Shown here: positions 1 through 6,477 of the stretch, piece by piece
How the letters are laid out: each line of letters starts with the position of its first letter
Numbering within the stretch: position 1 is the first letter of the stretch
Source of the DNA: Desulfocapsa sp050291935
GTDB taxonomy: Bacteria; Desulfobacterota; Desulfobulbia; Desulfobulbales; Desulfocapsaceae
DNA length: 12,736 nucleotides
Direction: 5' to 3'
NCBI GenBank assembly: GCA_050291935.1
Contig: JBNKKR010000071.1
Location: forward strand, 1-12,736
Notes under the pieces: model-generated
What the model saw: the letters and a program-made list of their open reading frames with translations, nothing else
What the model was told of the DNA's origin: nothing
The model's database searches: none
Made by a program: the position numbers and the translations under genes

Positions 1-2
1 TC

Positions 3-433
3 AAAGGCACACGCTGGTTGCTACTCAAAAACGCTGAAAATCTCGATCCTGATCCCAAGAAAAAGGAGAAAGAGCGCTTGGATCGTGCACTGGCGCTAAA
101 TGCTCCGCTGGCCAAAGCCTACTATCTCAAGGATGAATTACGTCAGTTCTGGCAACAAGAATCGAAAGAAAAGCCGAGCAATGGCTGAATCAATGGATCG
201 CAACTGCCAGAGCCTCCAAGGTCCCATTGCTGATGAAAATGGCCAACACCATACAGGGGCATCGGTTTGGTCTGCTGAACTGGTATGATTATCCAATCTC
301 AACGGGCCCATTGGAGGGCACTAATAACAAGATTAAAACCATGCAACGGCAGGCTTATGGCTTTAGAGACCATGAGTTCTTCATATTGAAGATCTTAGCC
401 CTACATGAGAATAGGTACGCTTTAGTCGGATGA
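3..433 (+). pseudogene. ISL3-family transposase, C-terminal part, frameshifted
   Basis: This is the 3' part of an ISL3-family transposase; the 5' part lies outside the window. Positions 3-170 read KGTRWLLLKNAENL and later LNAPLAKAYYLKDELRQFWQQ in one frame. The protein then continues from 173 in the -1 frame as AEQWLNQWIATARASKV and ends with the family's conserved tail: YPISTGPLEGTNNKIK, then QAYGFRDHEFFILKIL, with stop TGA at 431-433. The shift lies in the A-rich run at 165-172; adding one A would restore a single frame. Without it, translation ends at the TGA at 186-188. ISL3 transposases normally come from one uninterrupted gene, so I read this as a decayed copy. A sequencing error or -1 slippage on A AAG is possible. 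The family call is firm, from the GPLEGTNNKIK and GFRD motifs. Confidence 0.85.
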
Positions 434-446
434 ACCTGATTATTTT

Positions 447-471
447 TGGGGGCAGTAAAAATATGCCCCCA
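447..471. repeat. Perfect 8-bp inverted repeat between convergent genes
   Basis: TGGGGGCA at 447-454 pairs with TGCCCCCA at 464-471 around a 9-nt loop. It lies between the stop of the transposase fragment (433, plus) and the stop of the substrate-binding protein gene (503, minus). The stem is strong and GC-rich, but neither strand has a T run directly after it. It could weakly terminate or protect the 3' ends of the two converging transcripts, or be a subterminal structure of the ISL3 element. Confidence 0.5.
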
Positions 472-502
472 TTGTAACTGGTTGTTGACAGGTCAAAATA
501 AA

Positions 503-2146
503 TCAAGCACCCATCGCCATGATTTCCGGGAAGATATATAAACTGGGATGCGCCTGAACACCTTTGACTTTTTTACTATAAGCAATTGCAATTGATATCC
601 ACAAGGGCTGGGTAATCGGACCATCTTCCTGCAATATTTTTTCAATTTCGGCCATGATCTTGCGGCGCTCTTCTACGTTGTAAGTCCCCTGCGCCTGTGT
701 CAACAATTTATCGAATTCGGGGTTGGAGTATGCTGACTCATTCCAAGGGGAGGTAGATGCATATCCTAGATCCAATGCCATTACCCCCAAAGGTCGATGC
801 CCCCATCGTGTCATGCCGAATGGCACCTTTTCCCAGGTTTCGATCCATTGTGCATCCGGGACCAGATCCAGCTTGATACGGATACCGGCCTCTTTCCATT
901 GCGGAACCATGAGTTGAGCTGCACTGACCTCCCATTTGTTTAAATTACTCACCGTCATTTTTAGATCCAGACCTTTTGGATAGCCCGCTTCTGATAAAAG
1001 TTTTTTAGCCTTTGACACATCACGGTTAAACATTGGCAGCTTTGCATACTCAGGGTGGACCGGAGATACATGGTGGTGCTCGCCAGCCTCACCCAGGCCT
1101 CCGGATGCCAACTTTGCCACCTGCTCGGTATCAATGCTCAGTCTTAATGCCTTACGAACACGGGGATCACTAAACGGTTTTTGGTCACATTTCCCTCGTG
1201 CCACAGATGTTAAACCGCTTACTTTGTCATATATTGTTACATGGGACATCTTCTTGACTGTACCCAGCGCCAGTGGGGATACCTGAAAAACGCCATCAAC
1301 CTCATTGGTTGCAAGTGCACTTACCAAGGCCGATTCATCATCTCCATAGTCAAAATATTTCAAATTGTCGACATAAGGTCCCTCTCCCCAATATTCGGAG
1401 TTCGCCTTAAAAACTGCTTTTTCCTGAACAACATATTCTGTAAGCTTAAAAGGTCCGGTTCCATTAGTTCCAACATCGAATGTACCTTTTTCTTCAGGAT
1501 CAATGATCGCAAACGGGTAATGGAAAAGATATTCTGGAACGGCGAGAAGCGGTTTTTTCAAACTCAATTGAATCGTAAAATCATCTACTTTCTTCAGGGC
1601 ATCTGCCTTCCACAACTCTAACTGATCATCTTTTTCATTGAAAAGATATGGTTTAAACAGTCCAAGTATTGAGGAACCCTCTTTGGGATCCAGTACCCGT
1701 TCAAAATTCCACATGACATCATCTGCTGTAAATGCCCTCCCATTATGCCATTTGACCCCTTTACGAACTTTAAAAACCCAGGTCTTTAAATCATCGCTTG
1801 GCATCCAGCTTTCCAGCAGACTTGGACGGGTTACATTGTCCGCACCGGTTCTGGATAAATAATCATAAACTGCACGTATTATATTGCTTTGTTGTTGATT
1901 TCGGATCGCGTGTGGATTAGAAATCTGCTGAACCTGCATGGCAATTTTCAATGTTCCGCCTTTGGGCATTGCGGTGCCTGCAGATGATGCAAAAGCTTTG
2001 CCTGCAAGTTGGCCAACAAAAGAATATGCAGCTGCAGCAGAAAGTCCCAATAGAGTTGATGTGCGGAGAAATTCGCGACGATTAATTTTTTTGTCAGAAT
2101 ACTGTTGTTTTAATTTTTGAATTTGATGATGTTCTTTCTTTTCCAT
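503..2146 (-). CDS. ABC transporter family-5 substrate-binding protein, Tat-exported
   Basis: This 547-residue protein is a periplasmic solute-binding protein of the peptide/nickel/opine class (DppA/OppA-like, SBP family 5). The N-terminus is a twin-arginine signal: NRREFLRTS at residues 22-30, a hydrophobic Ala-rich stretch to about residue 45, and a likely cleavage site after AFA (51-53). The mature part shows family features: GGTLKIAMQ at the start, then DDLKTWVFKVRKGVKWHNG followed by FTADDVMWNFERVLDP, and GTGPFKLTEYV in mid-protein. Length is normal for the family. The start ATG follows an AGGAG site. No permease or ATPase gene lies beside it, and the next sequence downstream is a transposase remnant, so the rest of the transporter is elsewhere or lost. 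Family-5 proteins bind peptides, but also glycosides, nickel and amine-like compounds, so the ligand cannot be read from sequence. It has its own sigma-54 promoter (2199-2214), separate from the large operon. Confidence 0.9.
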   Translation of the reverse strand: MEKKEHHQIQKLKQQYSDKKINRREFLRTSTLLGLSAAAAYSFVGQLAGKAFASSAGTAMPKGGTLKIAMQVQQISNPHAIRNQQQSNIIRAVYDYLSRTGADNVTRPSLLESWMPSDDLKTWVFKVRKGVKWHNGRAFTADDVMWNFERVLDPKEGSSILGLFKPYLFNEKDDQLELWKADALKKVDDFTIQLSLKKPLLAVPEYLFHYPFAIIDPEEKGTFDVGTNGTGPFKLTEYVVQEKAVFKANSEYWGEGPYVDNLKYFDYGDDESALVSALATNEVDGVFQVSPLALGTVKKMSHVTIYDKVSGLTSVARGKCDQKPFSDPRVRKALRLSIDTEQVAKLASGGLGEAGEHHHVSPVHPEYAKLPMFNRDVSKAKKLLSEAGYPKGLDLKMTVSNLNKWEVSAAQLMVPQWKEAGIRIKLDLVPDAQWIETWEKVPFGMTRWGHRPLGVMALDLGYASTSPWNESAYSNPEFDKLLTQAQGTYNVEERRKIMAEIEKILQEDGPITQPLWISIAIAYSKKVKGVQAHPSLYIFPEIMAMGA

Positions 2147-2198
2147 TTAGTCTCCTAACTCCTTAAAGGTTAATATTTATGCCTTCGTATGTATAAAG

Positions 2199-2214
2199 CG
2201 CAAATCCCATGCCA
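2199..2214 (-). promoter_or_regulatory. Sigma-54 (RpoN) -24/-12 promoter of the substrate-binding protein gene
   Basis: Read on the minus strand this is TGGCATGGGATTTGCG. It fits the sigma-54 consensus TGGCAC-N5-TTGCA with the required 10 bases between the invariant GG and GC. Transcription should start about 12 bases past the GC, near 2188, giving a 5' untranslated leader of roughly 40 bases before the ATG at 2146. Expression would need an enhancer-binding activator protein, which is not encoded in this window. Confidence 0.75.
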
Positions 2215-2288
2215 GAAGCGACTTTATAAAAACTCATTTAAATTCTTTTCGGATTTGATCTACCCATGTTTGCAGCAGGATCACTTAT

Positions 2289-2313
2289 AATCTGCATACA
2301 CTGCTATCAGATT
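2289..2313. promoter_or_regulatory. Dyad upstream of the sigma-54 promoter, possible activator site
   Basis: AATCTG at 2289-2294 and CAGATT at 2308-2313 form an inverted repeat with a 13-base centre. It lies about 75-100 bases upstream of the -24 element, where enhancer-binding proteins for sigma-54 usually bind. Only the arms are symmetric and there is one copy, so the regulatory role is inference from position. Confidence 0.3.
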
Positions 2314-2335
2314 TATTTTAAGGGTAAGCGTTTCC

Positions 2336-2360
2336 AAAAAAACAGGGCATAAATACCCCA
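2336..2360 (-). terminator. Probable intrinsic terminator of the AOR/methyltransferase operon
   Basis: On the minus strand GGGGTATTTATGCCCT is followed by G and seven T residues. The stem has three G-C pairs extended by an A-T and G-T pairs around a UUUA loop, then the U tract. It lies about 240 bases past the stop of the MoaD-like gene and upstream of the sigma-54 promoter. This would separate the large operon from the substrate-binding protein gene. Confidence 0.6.
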
Positions 2361-2432
2361 ATTAACATTAAGGTTCTGGTAACTGATTAACAATCCACAT
2401 GATTTTACTTATGGGGCATTGTTGCCCACAAA

Positions 2433-2479
2433 AGAACCAGAGGTGCCCTATGTTTTGAATACAATATTTTAGGGGTTCT
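2433..2479. repeat. Inverted repeat AGAACC/GGTTCT with alternative partner upstream
   Basis: AGAACC at 2433-2438 can pair with GGTTCT at 2474-2479, extended inside by CCTA (2447-2450) with TAGG (2470-2473). The same AGAACC can instead pair with GGTTCT at 2372-2377. On the minus strand the first hairpin ends in GGTTCTTTTGT, a short T-rich stretch, so it might be an additional terminator. It is in the long 3' region after the MoaD-like gene. Function unknown. Confidence 0.35.
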
Positions 2480-2568
2480 GTTTTTGTCATACCATTACTC
2501 GTCTTTTAGCAAAACATCGAGGTAAGTGTTTTCGGGCTTCCTGCTTCAAACTGTTTATATCATTTCAA

Positions 2569-2583
2569 TACATTTCGAATGTA
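2569..2583. repeat. Small perfect hairpin just after the MoaD-like gene
   Basis: TACATT (2569-2574) and AATGTA (2578-2583) pair around a TCG loop, 17 bases past the stop codon of the MoaD-like gene. The stem is AT-rich and has no T run, so it is not a convincing terminator. It may mark the mRNA 3' region. Confidence 0.25.
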
Positions 2584-2599
2584 CGGTTTAAAGTTAAGC

Positions 2600-2845
2600 T
2601 TACCCTCCGTCCAAAAGGGGAAAAATAACAAGAGCATCCCCATTTTTTAACAGGGTATCGCCGTGTCTGTACCTTCCGTTTATGAGTACATTAAATTTTA
2701 TGGAATCGGGAATATCCAATTTTTTTAATACATTTTTCAAGGCTACTTCTGCTCCGTGAGAGGAATCAATCTCAAGATTAAATTTATGCTGTCCTTCAGG
2801 ACCATATTTTTTTATTGCAGCATACAATTTAACCCTTATCTCCAT
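2600..2845 (-). CDS. MoaD/ThiS-like ubiquitin-fold sulfur carrier
   Basis: This 81-residue protein has the small beta-grasp fold of MoaD. It begins MEIRVKLYAAIKKYG, has the typical VLINGRY segment in the middle and NGDALVIFPLLDGG at the end. The exposed C-terminal Gly-Gly is the site that is adenylated and converted to a thiocarboxylate in MoaD; the sulfur then goes into the dithiolene of molybdopterin/tungstopterin. Its start codon overlaps the AOR stop by one base (TAATG) and no good Shine-Dalgarno site is visible, so translation is probably coupled to AOR. MoaD-like genes beside AOR genes are common, which supports a role in supplying the AOR tungstopterin. It could instead be a sulfur carrier for another pathway. 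Confidence 0.85.
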   Translation of the reverse strand: MEIRVKLYAAIKKYGPEGQHKFNLEIDSSHGAEVALKNVLKKLDIPDSIKFNVLINGRYRHGDTLLKNGDALVIFPLLDGG

Positions 2846-4686
2846 TATTTTATAGTCCAGCCCAAGTCCAACTCTTTTAATCGTTTTTCTGTCGGGATGC
2901 CATCAGATGTCCAGTTTTGGGCCTGATAATAATCATCGAGCATTTCTTCTAAATGACATACACTTCCCTTAGCAGGCCCGGTGGGAGCAGGCTCCCGGGT
3001 TAGGCGAGGCGGCAAGGAATCTTCTCGTCTTGAAAAACCGGCATTTACCAAAAACTGACGTTCGGCATTAATAATTCGCTCTCCGGCTTTCATAAGTTCT
3101 TCAAGACTGTATTCCGAACCTGTCGCAGCGTTTAGATACTCCAGGATCCCGGTAGGCTTTACTTCAAGTGTTTTATCTGCAAGATTCCTGACAGCAAAAA
3201 ACACACATAAGCCTGCTGCATCGATGATAGCAGACAAATCCTGAAAGGATTTTGTTGGCTTGGCCTTTCCCTTCCATTCAAGTGGATCAATTGGTTGGGG
3301 AATTCCAAACAATTCAAAGTATGCCGGATCACCTCTCATATGGGAACCGCCAATAGGGGATGTTGCATAGGCAAGACCCATAGCTTGTGCGCCTCTTGGT
3401 TCATAGCCAGGAAATTCTTGCTTTTTCGACACCATTGCAAGCTCAGGGTGACCCACACTGTCGGCAAGCCTGAAACTTCCCTGGGCAAGCCTGTCCCCAA
3501 ACCCTTCTCTAAATGCAGTCTGGCGGGTAAGCTGAATCAAGGCATCTGCATCACCCCAGTTAAGGACTCGGCCTACTTCTTTTTCATCGAGATACCCTTT
3601 TTCAAACAATTCCATGGCACAAGCAAGGGTTGCACCCATGGTAATGGTATCCAGTCCCAATTCATTACACAGGTAATTCGCTTTGGTTATGGCTGCCAAG
3701 TTATTGATCATGCAATTAGAGCCCATGGCATATATGGTTTCATATTCCGGACCTTCTCCTTCTCCTTCAAATCCGGCTTGTTCAACTTTTGTTTTCCGGC
3801 CACACCCTATGGGACAGGCATAACAGGCTTTGTTGGAAACAAGATATTTTTTTGTCAGGGTTTCTCCATGGATATCTTCCCAGTTCTCAAATGTACCCCG
3901 CTGCCAGTTTTTTGTGGGTAGTACACCCAGAAGATTGGTGGTAAGCACAACTCCGGCAGTTCCATTAACCGTTAGCCCCAACGGTGTCTCCTTAACACTC
4001 TCCTGAAAAGCATGCAGTATTTCACGATTGAACGCCTTGAATTTATCCGGGTTTGCTATGGCTATTTTTCCTTTTCCCCTGACCACAACCGCTTTAAGAT
4101 TTTTACTGCCCATGACCGCACCGACACCGGAGCGTCCGGCAGCCCTATCTTTATCATTCATTATGGCAGCAAAACTGACTTGATTTTCCCCGGCAGGACC
4201 AATGCAGGCAACCCTTGCTTTTGCGTCGGTTTCCGAAAGCAACATGTCTGTGGTATGATGCGTAGTTTTCCCCCATAGGTGATCCGCATCTCTTATTTCG
4301 GTTTGGCCCTGGTTGATCCACAAGTAGACCGGCGTTTCAGCTTTACCAGTGATAATGAGTCCGTCGTAGCCTGCTTTTTTAAATTCCGTTGGAAAATATC
4401 CCCCCGAATTTGAGCAGGTAACAGCGCCCGTCAGCGGTGATTTTGTCATCACCATGTACCTGGCTCCGGTAGGAGCACCAGTTCCTGTTAGCGGACCAGT
4501 GGCAAATATGATTATATTTTCGGCTGACAGTGGAGCACATAAAGGATCAAGTTCTTTATTCATGTAAAAAATCCCTATACCTCTGCCACCAATGTAATCC
4601 TTTGCAATTTTCCGATCTAAATTTTCTTCTATAATGGTCCGAAGCGTTAAATCAATCCTAAGAATTTTCCCTTTCCAAGCATGCAT
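2845..4686 (-). CDS. Aldehyde:ferredoxin oxidoreductase (AOR family, tungstopterin)
   Basis: This 613-residue enzyme should oxidise an aldehyde to the carboxylate using a bis-tungstopterin and one [4Fe-4S] cluster. The N-terminal beta domain (about 1-210) starts WKGKILRIDLT and contains DYIGGRGIG and GAPTGARYMVMTKSPLTGAVT. The cluster ligands are Cys288, Cys291 and Cys295 (ACYACPIGCGR) with Cys494 in DAAGLC. These are the same residue numbers as in the Pyrococcus furiosus enzyme. The pterin motifs are NELGLD (341-346, Asn in place of the usual first Asp) and DAAGLC (489-494). Length is normal for AOR/FOR enzymes. The start lies 2 bases after the EtfA stop, with AAGGAAA as ribosome site inside the end of etfA. 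No separate ferredoxin-type subunit is encoded nearby, so the ETF next door is a candidate electron partner. In this operon it could remove formaldehyde or an amine-derived aldehyde; the substrate is inference. Confidence 0.93.
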   Translation of the reverse strand: MHAWKGKILRIDLTLRTIIEENLDRKIAKDYIGGRGIGIFYMNKELDPLCAPLSAENIIIFATGPLTGTGAPTGARYMVMTKSPLTGAVTCSNSGGYFPTEFKKAGYDGLIITGKAETPVYLWINQGQTEIRDADHLWGKTTHHTTDMLLSETDAKARVACIGPAGENQVSFAAIMNDKDRAAGRSGVGAVMGSKNLKAVVVRGKGKIAIANPDKFKAFNREILHAFQESVKETPLGLTVNGTAGVVLTTNLLGVLPTKNWQRGTFENWEDIHGETLTKKYLVSNKACYACPIGCGRKTKVEQAGFEGEGEGPEYETIYAMGSNCMINNLAAITKANYLCNELGLDTITMGATLACAMELFEKGYLDEKEVGRVLNWGDADALIQLTRQTAFREGFGDRLAQGSFRLADSVGHPELAMVSKKQEFPGYEPRGAQAMGLAYATSPIGGSHMRGDPAYFELFGIPQPIDPLEWKGKAKPTKSFQDLSAIIDAAGLCVFFAVRNLADKTLEVKPTGILEYLNAATGSEYSLEELMKAGERIINAERQFLVNAGFSRREDSLPPRLTREPAPTGPAKGSVCHLEEMLDDYYQAQNWTSDGIPTEKRLKELDLGWTIK

Positions 4687-4688
4687 AT

Positions 4689-5642
4689 TTAAATTTCCTT
4701 GAGCTTTTTAGTTAATTCGGGGACTACCTCAAAAATGTCCCCTACGATGCCATAATCGCACTTGGCAAAGATCGGGGCATCTTTATCTTCATTGATGGCC
4801 ACAATCACCTTGGAGGTCTTCATACCGGCAAAATGCTGAACCGCGCCAGACACGCCGCAGGCAATATAGAGCCTGGGACTTACAGTTTTACCGGTCTGGC
4901 CTACCTGCATGGAATGGGGGGCATAGCCTGCATCCACAGATGCTCTTGAGGCTCCCACAGCAGCCCCTAATTTCTCAGCACACGTGTCCAGCATTGAATA
5001 ATTTTCAGCTGCTTTTATGGCACGGCCGCCTGTTATAATGATGGGCGCTTCTGTCAGATCCAGTTTAGCATCTTCTGCCTGTTTGGTTTCCACGATCTTT
5101 ATCAGGCCCGGGTCTTCTGCATCTGCTGAAAACTCAACAATGTCTGCTGAAGCTGCTGCTGCCAAAGGCTCTATGGAGTTAGGCCGAATGGTACACAGGA
5201 GAATATCGGCAGTCACTTTAAGCGTGGCAAATGTTTTGCCTGAAAAATGGGATTTTATCACTGTTTTTTCTGCTATGTTAACCTGGACACAATCTGACAC
5301 CAATGGTTCATCCAGGATAGCGGCAAGTCTTGCAAACAGATCTTTTCCAGTTACGCTGGCAGTCCCCAGAAGGGTATCAAATCCATATTCTTTTACAGTC
5401 TGTGCCAATACCTCTGCCTGGAGGTCCGGGCTGGATGACAAATCGCCTGAAGAGGTGATGTTCACAATATGGGCCGCCCCGTATTCAGCCAGCCTGTCTT
5501 TGGCAGCAGAAGCGTCACCGCCCATTACCACAGCGTAAATATCGGTGCCGGCGGCAGCTGTCATCACACCAAGGCTGGTCTCTTTGACCACGCCGTTTTC
5601 CATCTCAACGAGTATTCCTGTCCGATTCGTAGTTTGGGTCAT
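4689..5642 (-). CDS. etfA: Electron transfer flavoprotein alpha subunit
   Basis: This 317-residue protein is EtfA, the FAD-binding large subunit of ETF. The C-terminal FAD domain (about 200-317) carries the family signature: GGRAIKAAENYSML, GASRASVDAGYAP, QVGQTGKTVSP, LYIACGVSGAVQHFAGM (258-274) and the closing DAPIFAKCDYGIVGD. The N-terminal half is the variable Rossmann-like domain that packs on EtfB. ETFs take electrons from flavin dehydrogenases, including dimethylglycine and sarcosine dehydrogenases, and pass them to ETF:quinone oxidoreductase; some bifurcate to ferredoxin. The ATG follows AAGGAG, and the gene is 12 bases after etfB and 2 before the AOR gene. Whether this ETF is canonical or bifurcating cannot be settled by eye. 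Confidence 0.95.
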   Translation of the reverse strand: MTQTTNRTGILVEMENGVVKETSLGVMTAAAGTDIYAVVMGGDASAAKDRLAEYGAAHIVNITSSGDLSSSPDLQAEVLAQTVKEYGFDTLLGTASVTGKDLFARLAAILDEPLVSDCVQVNIAEKTVIKSHFSGKTFATLKVTADILLCTIRPNSIEPLAAAASADIVEFSADAEDPGLIKIVETKQAEDAKLDLTEAPIIITGGRAIKAAENYSMLDTCAEKLGAAVGASRASVDAGYAPHSMQVGQTGKTVSPRLYIACGVSGAVQHFAGMKTSKVIVAINEDKDAPIFAKCDYGIVGDIFEVVPELTKKLKEI

Positions 5643-5654
5643 ATCCTTTTCTCC

Positions 5655-6425
5655 TTATAATACTTTTTCATCTTCTTTAAGGATTCTGACAAGCTCAGTC
5701 ACCTGATCGTCCACAGACCCTTCAATCATTTTTGCACATGCTCTTTCCGGCACAGGTTCCAGGTTCTCAATGGTCACTTTTCCCTGGGTCACATCAATAC
5801 CAATATCGGAAAGATCCATTTCCTTGATCTCTTTTTTCTTGGCTTTCATGATATCCGGAAACTTTGGATAGCGGGGCTCGTTCAACCCCTTTGTTGCACC
5901 GACCACACATGGAAGGCCCATTTCGATGACCTGTTTTTCACCGCCGCCGGATTCTCTTTCAACAACGACTTTATCCCCGTTAACATCCAAGGTGGAGATT
6001 TCGTTTACAACAGGCAGTTCAAGAGATTTTGCCAGGCGGTACTGGGTCTGGAAACTCTCTGTATCAACCGATCCTTTTCCCGTAAAAATGATATCACCAA
6101 GCCCATCCTGATCCATGGCTGCTTTTAACGCTTTTGCGGTAAGAGCACTGTCTAAAAACTGGCTGTCGGTCTTGACCAGGATGGCCCGGGCAGCACCCAT
6201 GGCCAACGCGCCCCTGATGGTGGATACGGCTTCTGCCTTACCCACGGTAAGGATGACAACTTCACCGCCGTCTTTTTCAACTATGGATACCGCTTCTTCA
6301 ATCCCATATTCATCATACGGGTTGGAGATAAACTTCACATCACCATCCTCAAACCCTGTGGTACCGGACACCTTTATGGTGGCTGCCGTGTCCGGCACAT
6401 GCTTTACACATACAAATATTTTCAT
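5655..6425 (-). CDS. etfB: Electron transfer flavoprotein beta subunit
   Basis: This 256-residue protein is EtfB. It begins MKIFVCVKHVPDT, followed by the NPYDEYGIEEAV segment, GALAMGAARAILV and, near residue 190, LNEPRYPKFPDIMKAKKKEI, the ETF-beta signature. Length matches the family. The LNEPRY-to-MKAKKK stretch resembles EtfB of the classical ETFs that serve acyl-CoA and dimethylglycine/sarcosine dehydrogenases, but this does not exclude bifurcation. An AAAGGA ribosome site precedes the ATG. It directly follows the FAD oxidoreductase gene, fitting a role as that enzyme's electron acceptor. The 52-base gap before it is the widest within the operon and holds a small hairpin. Confidence 0.95.
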   Translation of the reverse strand: MKIFVCVKHVPDTAATIKVSGTTGFEDGDVKFISNPYDEYGIEEAVSIVEKDGGEVVILTVGKAEAVSTIRGALAMGAARAILVKTDSQFLDSALTAKALKAAMDQDGLGDIIFTGKGSVDTESFQTQYRLAKSLELPVVNEISTLDVNGDKVVVERESGGGEKQVIEMGLPCVVGATKGLNEPRYPKFPDIMKAKKKEIKEMDLSDIGIDVTQGKVTIENLEPVPERACAKMIEGSVDDQVTELVRILKEDEKVL

Positions 6426-6447
6426 TTAGTCTTTTTCCTTTGTCATT

Positions 6448-6463
6448 TTGGTTTTAATACCAA
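6448..6463. repeat. Small hairpin between the FAD oxidoreductase gene and etfB
   Basis: TTGGT (6448-6452) and ACCAA (6459-6463) form a 5-bp stem with a 6-base AT-rich loop in the widest intra-operon gap. It has no T run, so it is unlikely to terminate. It could be an mRNA processing or stability element that sets ETF levels; that is speculation. Confidence 0.25.
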
Positions 6464-6477
6464 GATGATTTAATTAC

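Noticed and set aside
447..471. The GC-rich hairpin as a standard rho-independent terminator
   Set aside because: Neither strand has a T tract after the stem, so it is listed only as an inverted repeat.
2413..2427. Second sigma-54-like site (GGGGCATTGTTGC) in the spacer
   Set aside because: The spacing between GG and GC is one base short on the plus strand and no gene follows it in that direction.
3295..3921. Long plus-strand frame of 208 codons opposite the AOR gene
   Set aside because: It is antisense to conserved AOR sequence including the cluster cysteines, and its translation has no recognisable family features.
5017..5538. Plus-strand frame of 173 codons opposite etfA
   Set aside because: It mirrors the well-conserved etfA frame; the Ala/Ser-rich product is typical of an antisense shadow.
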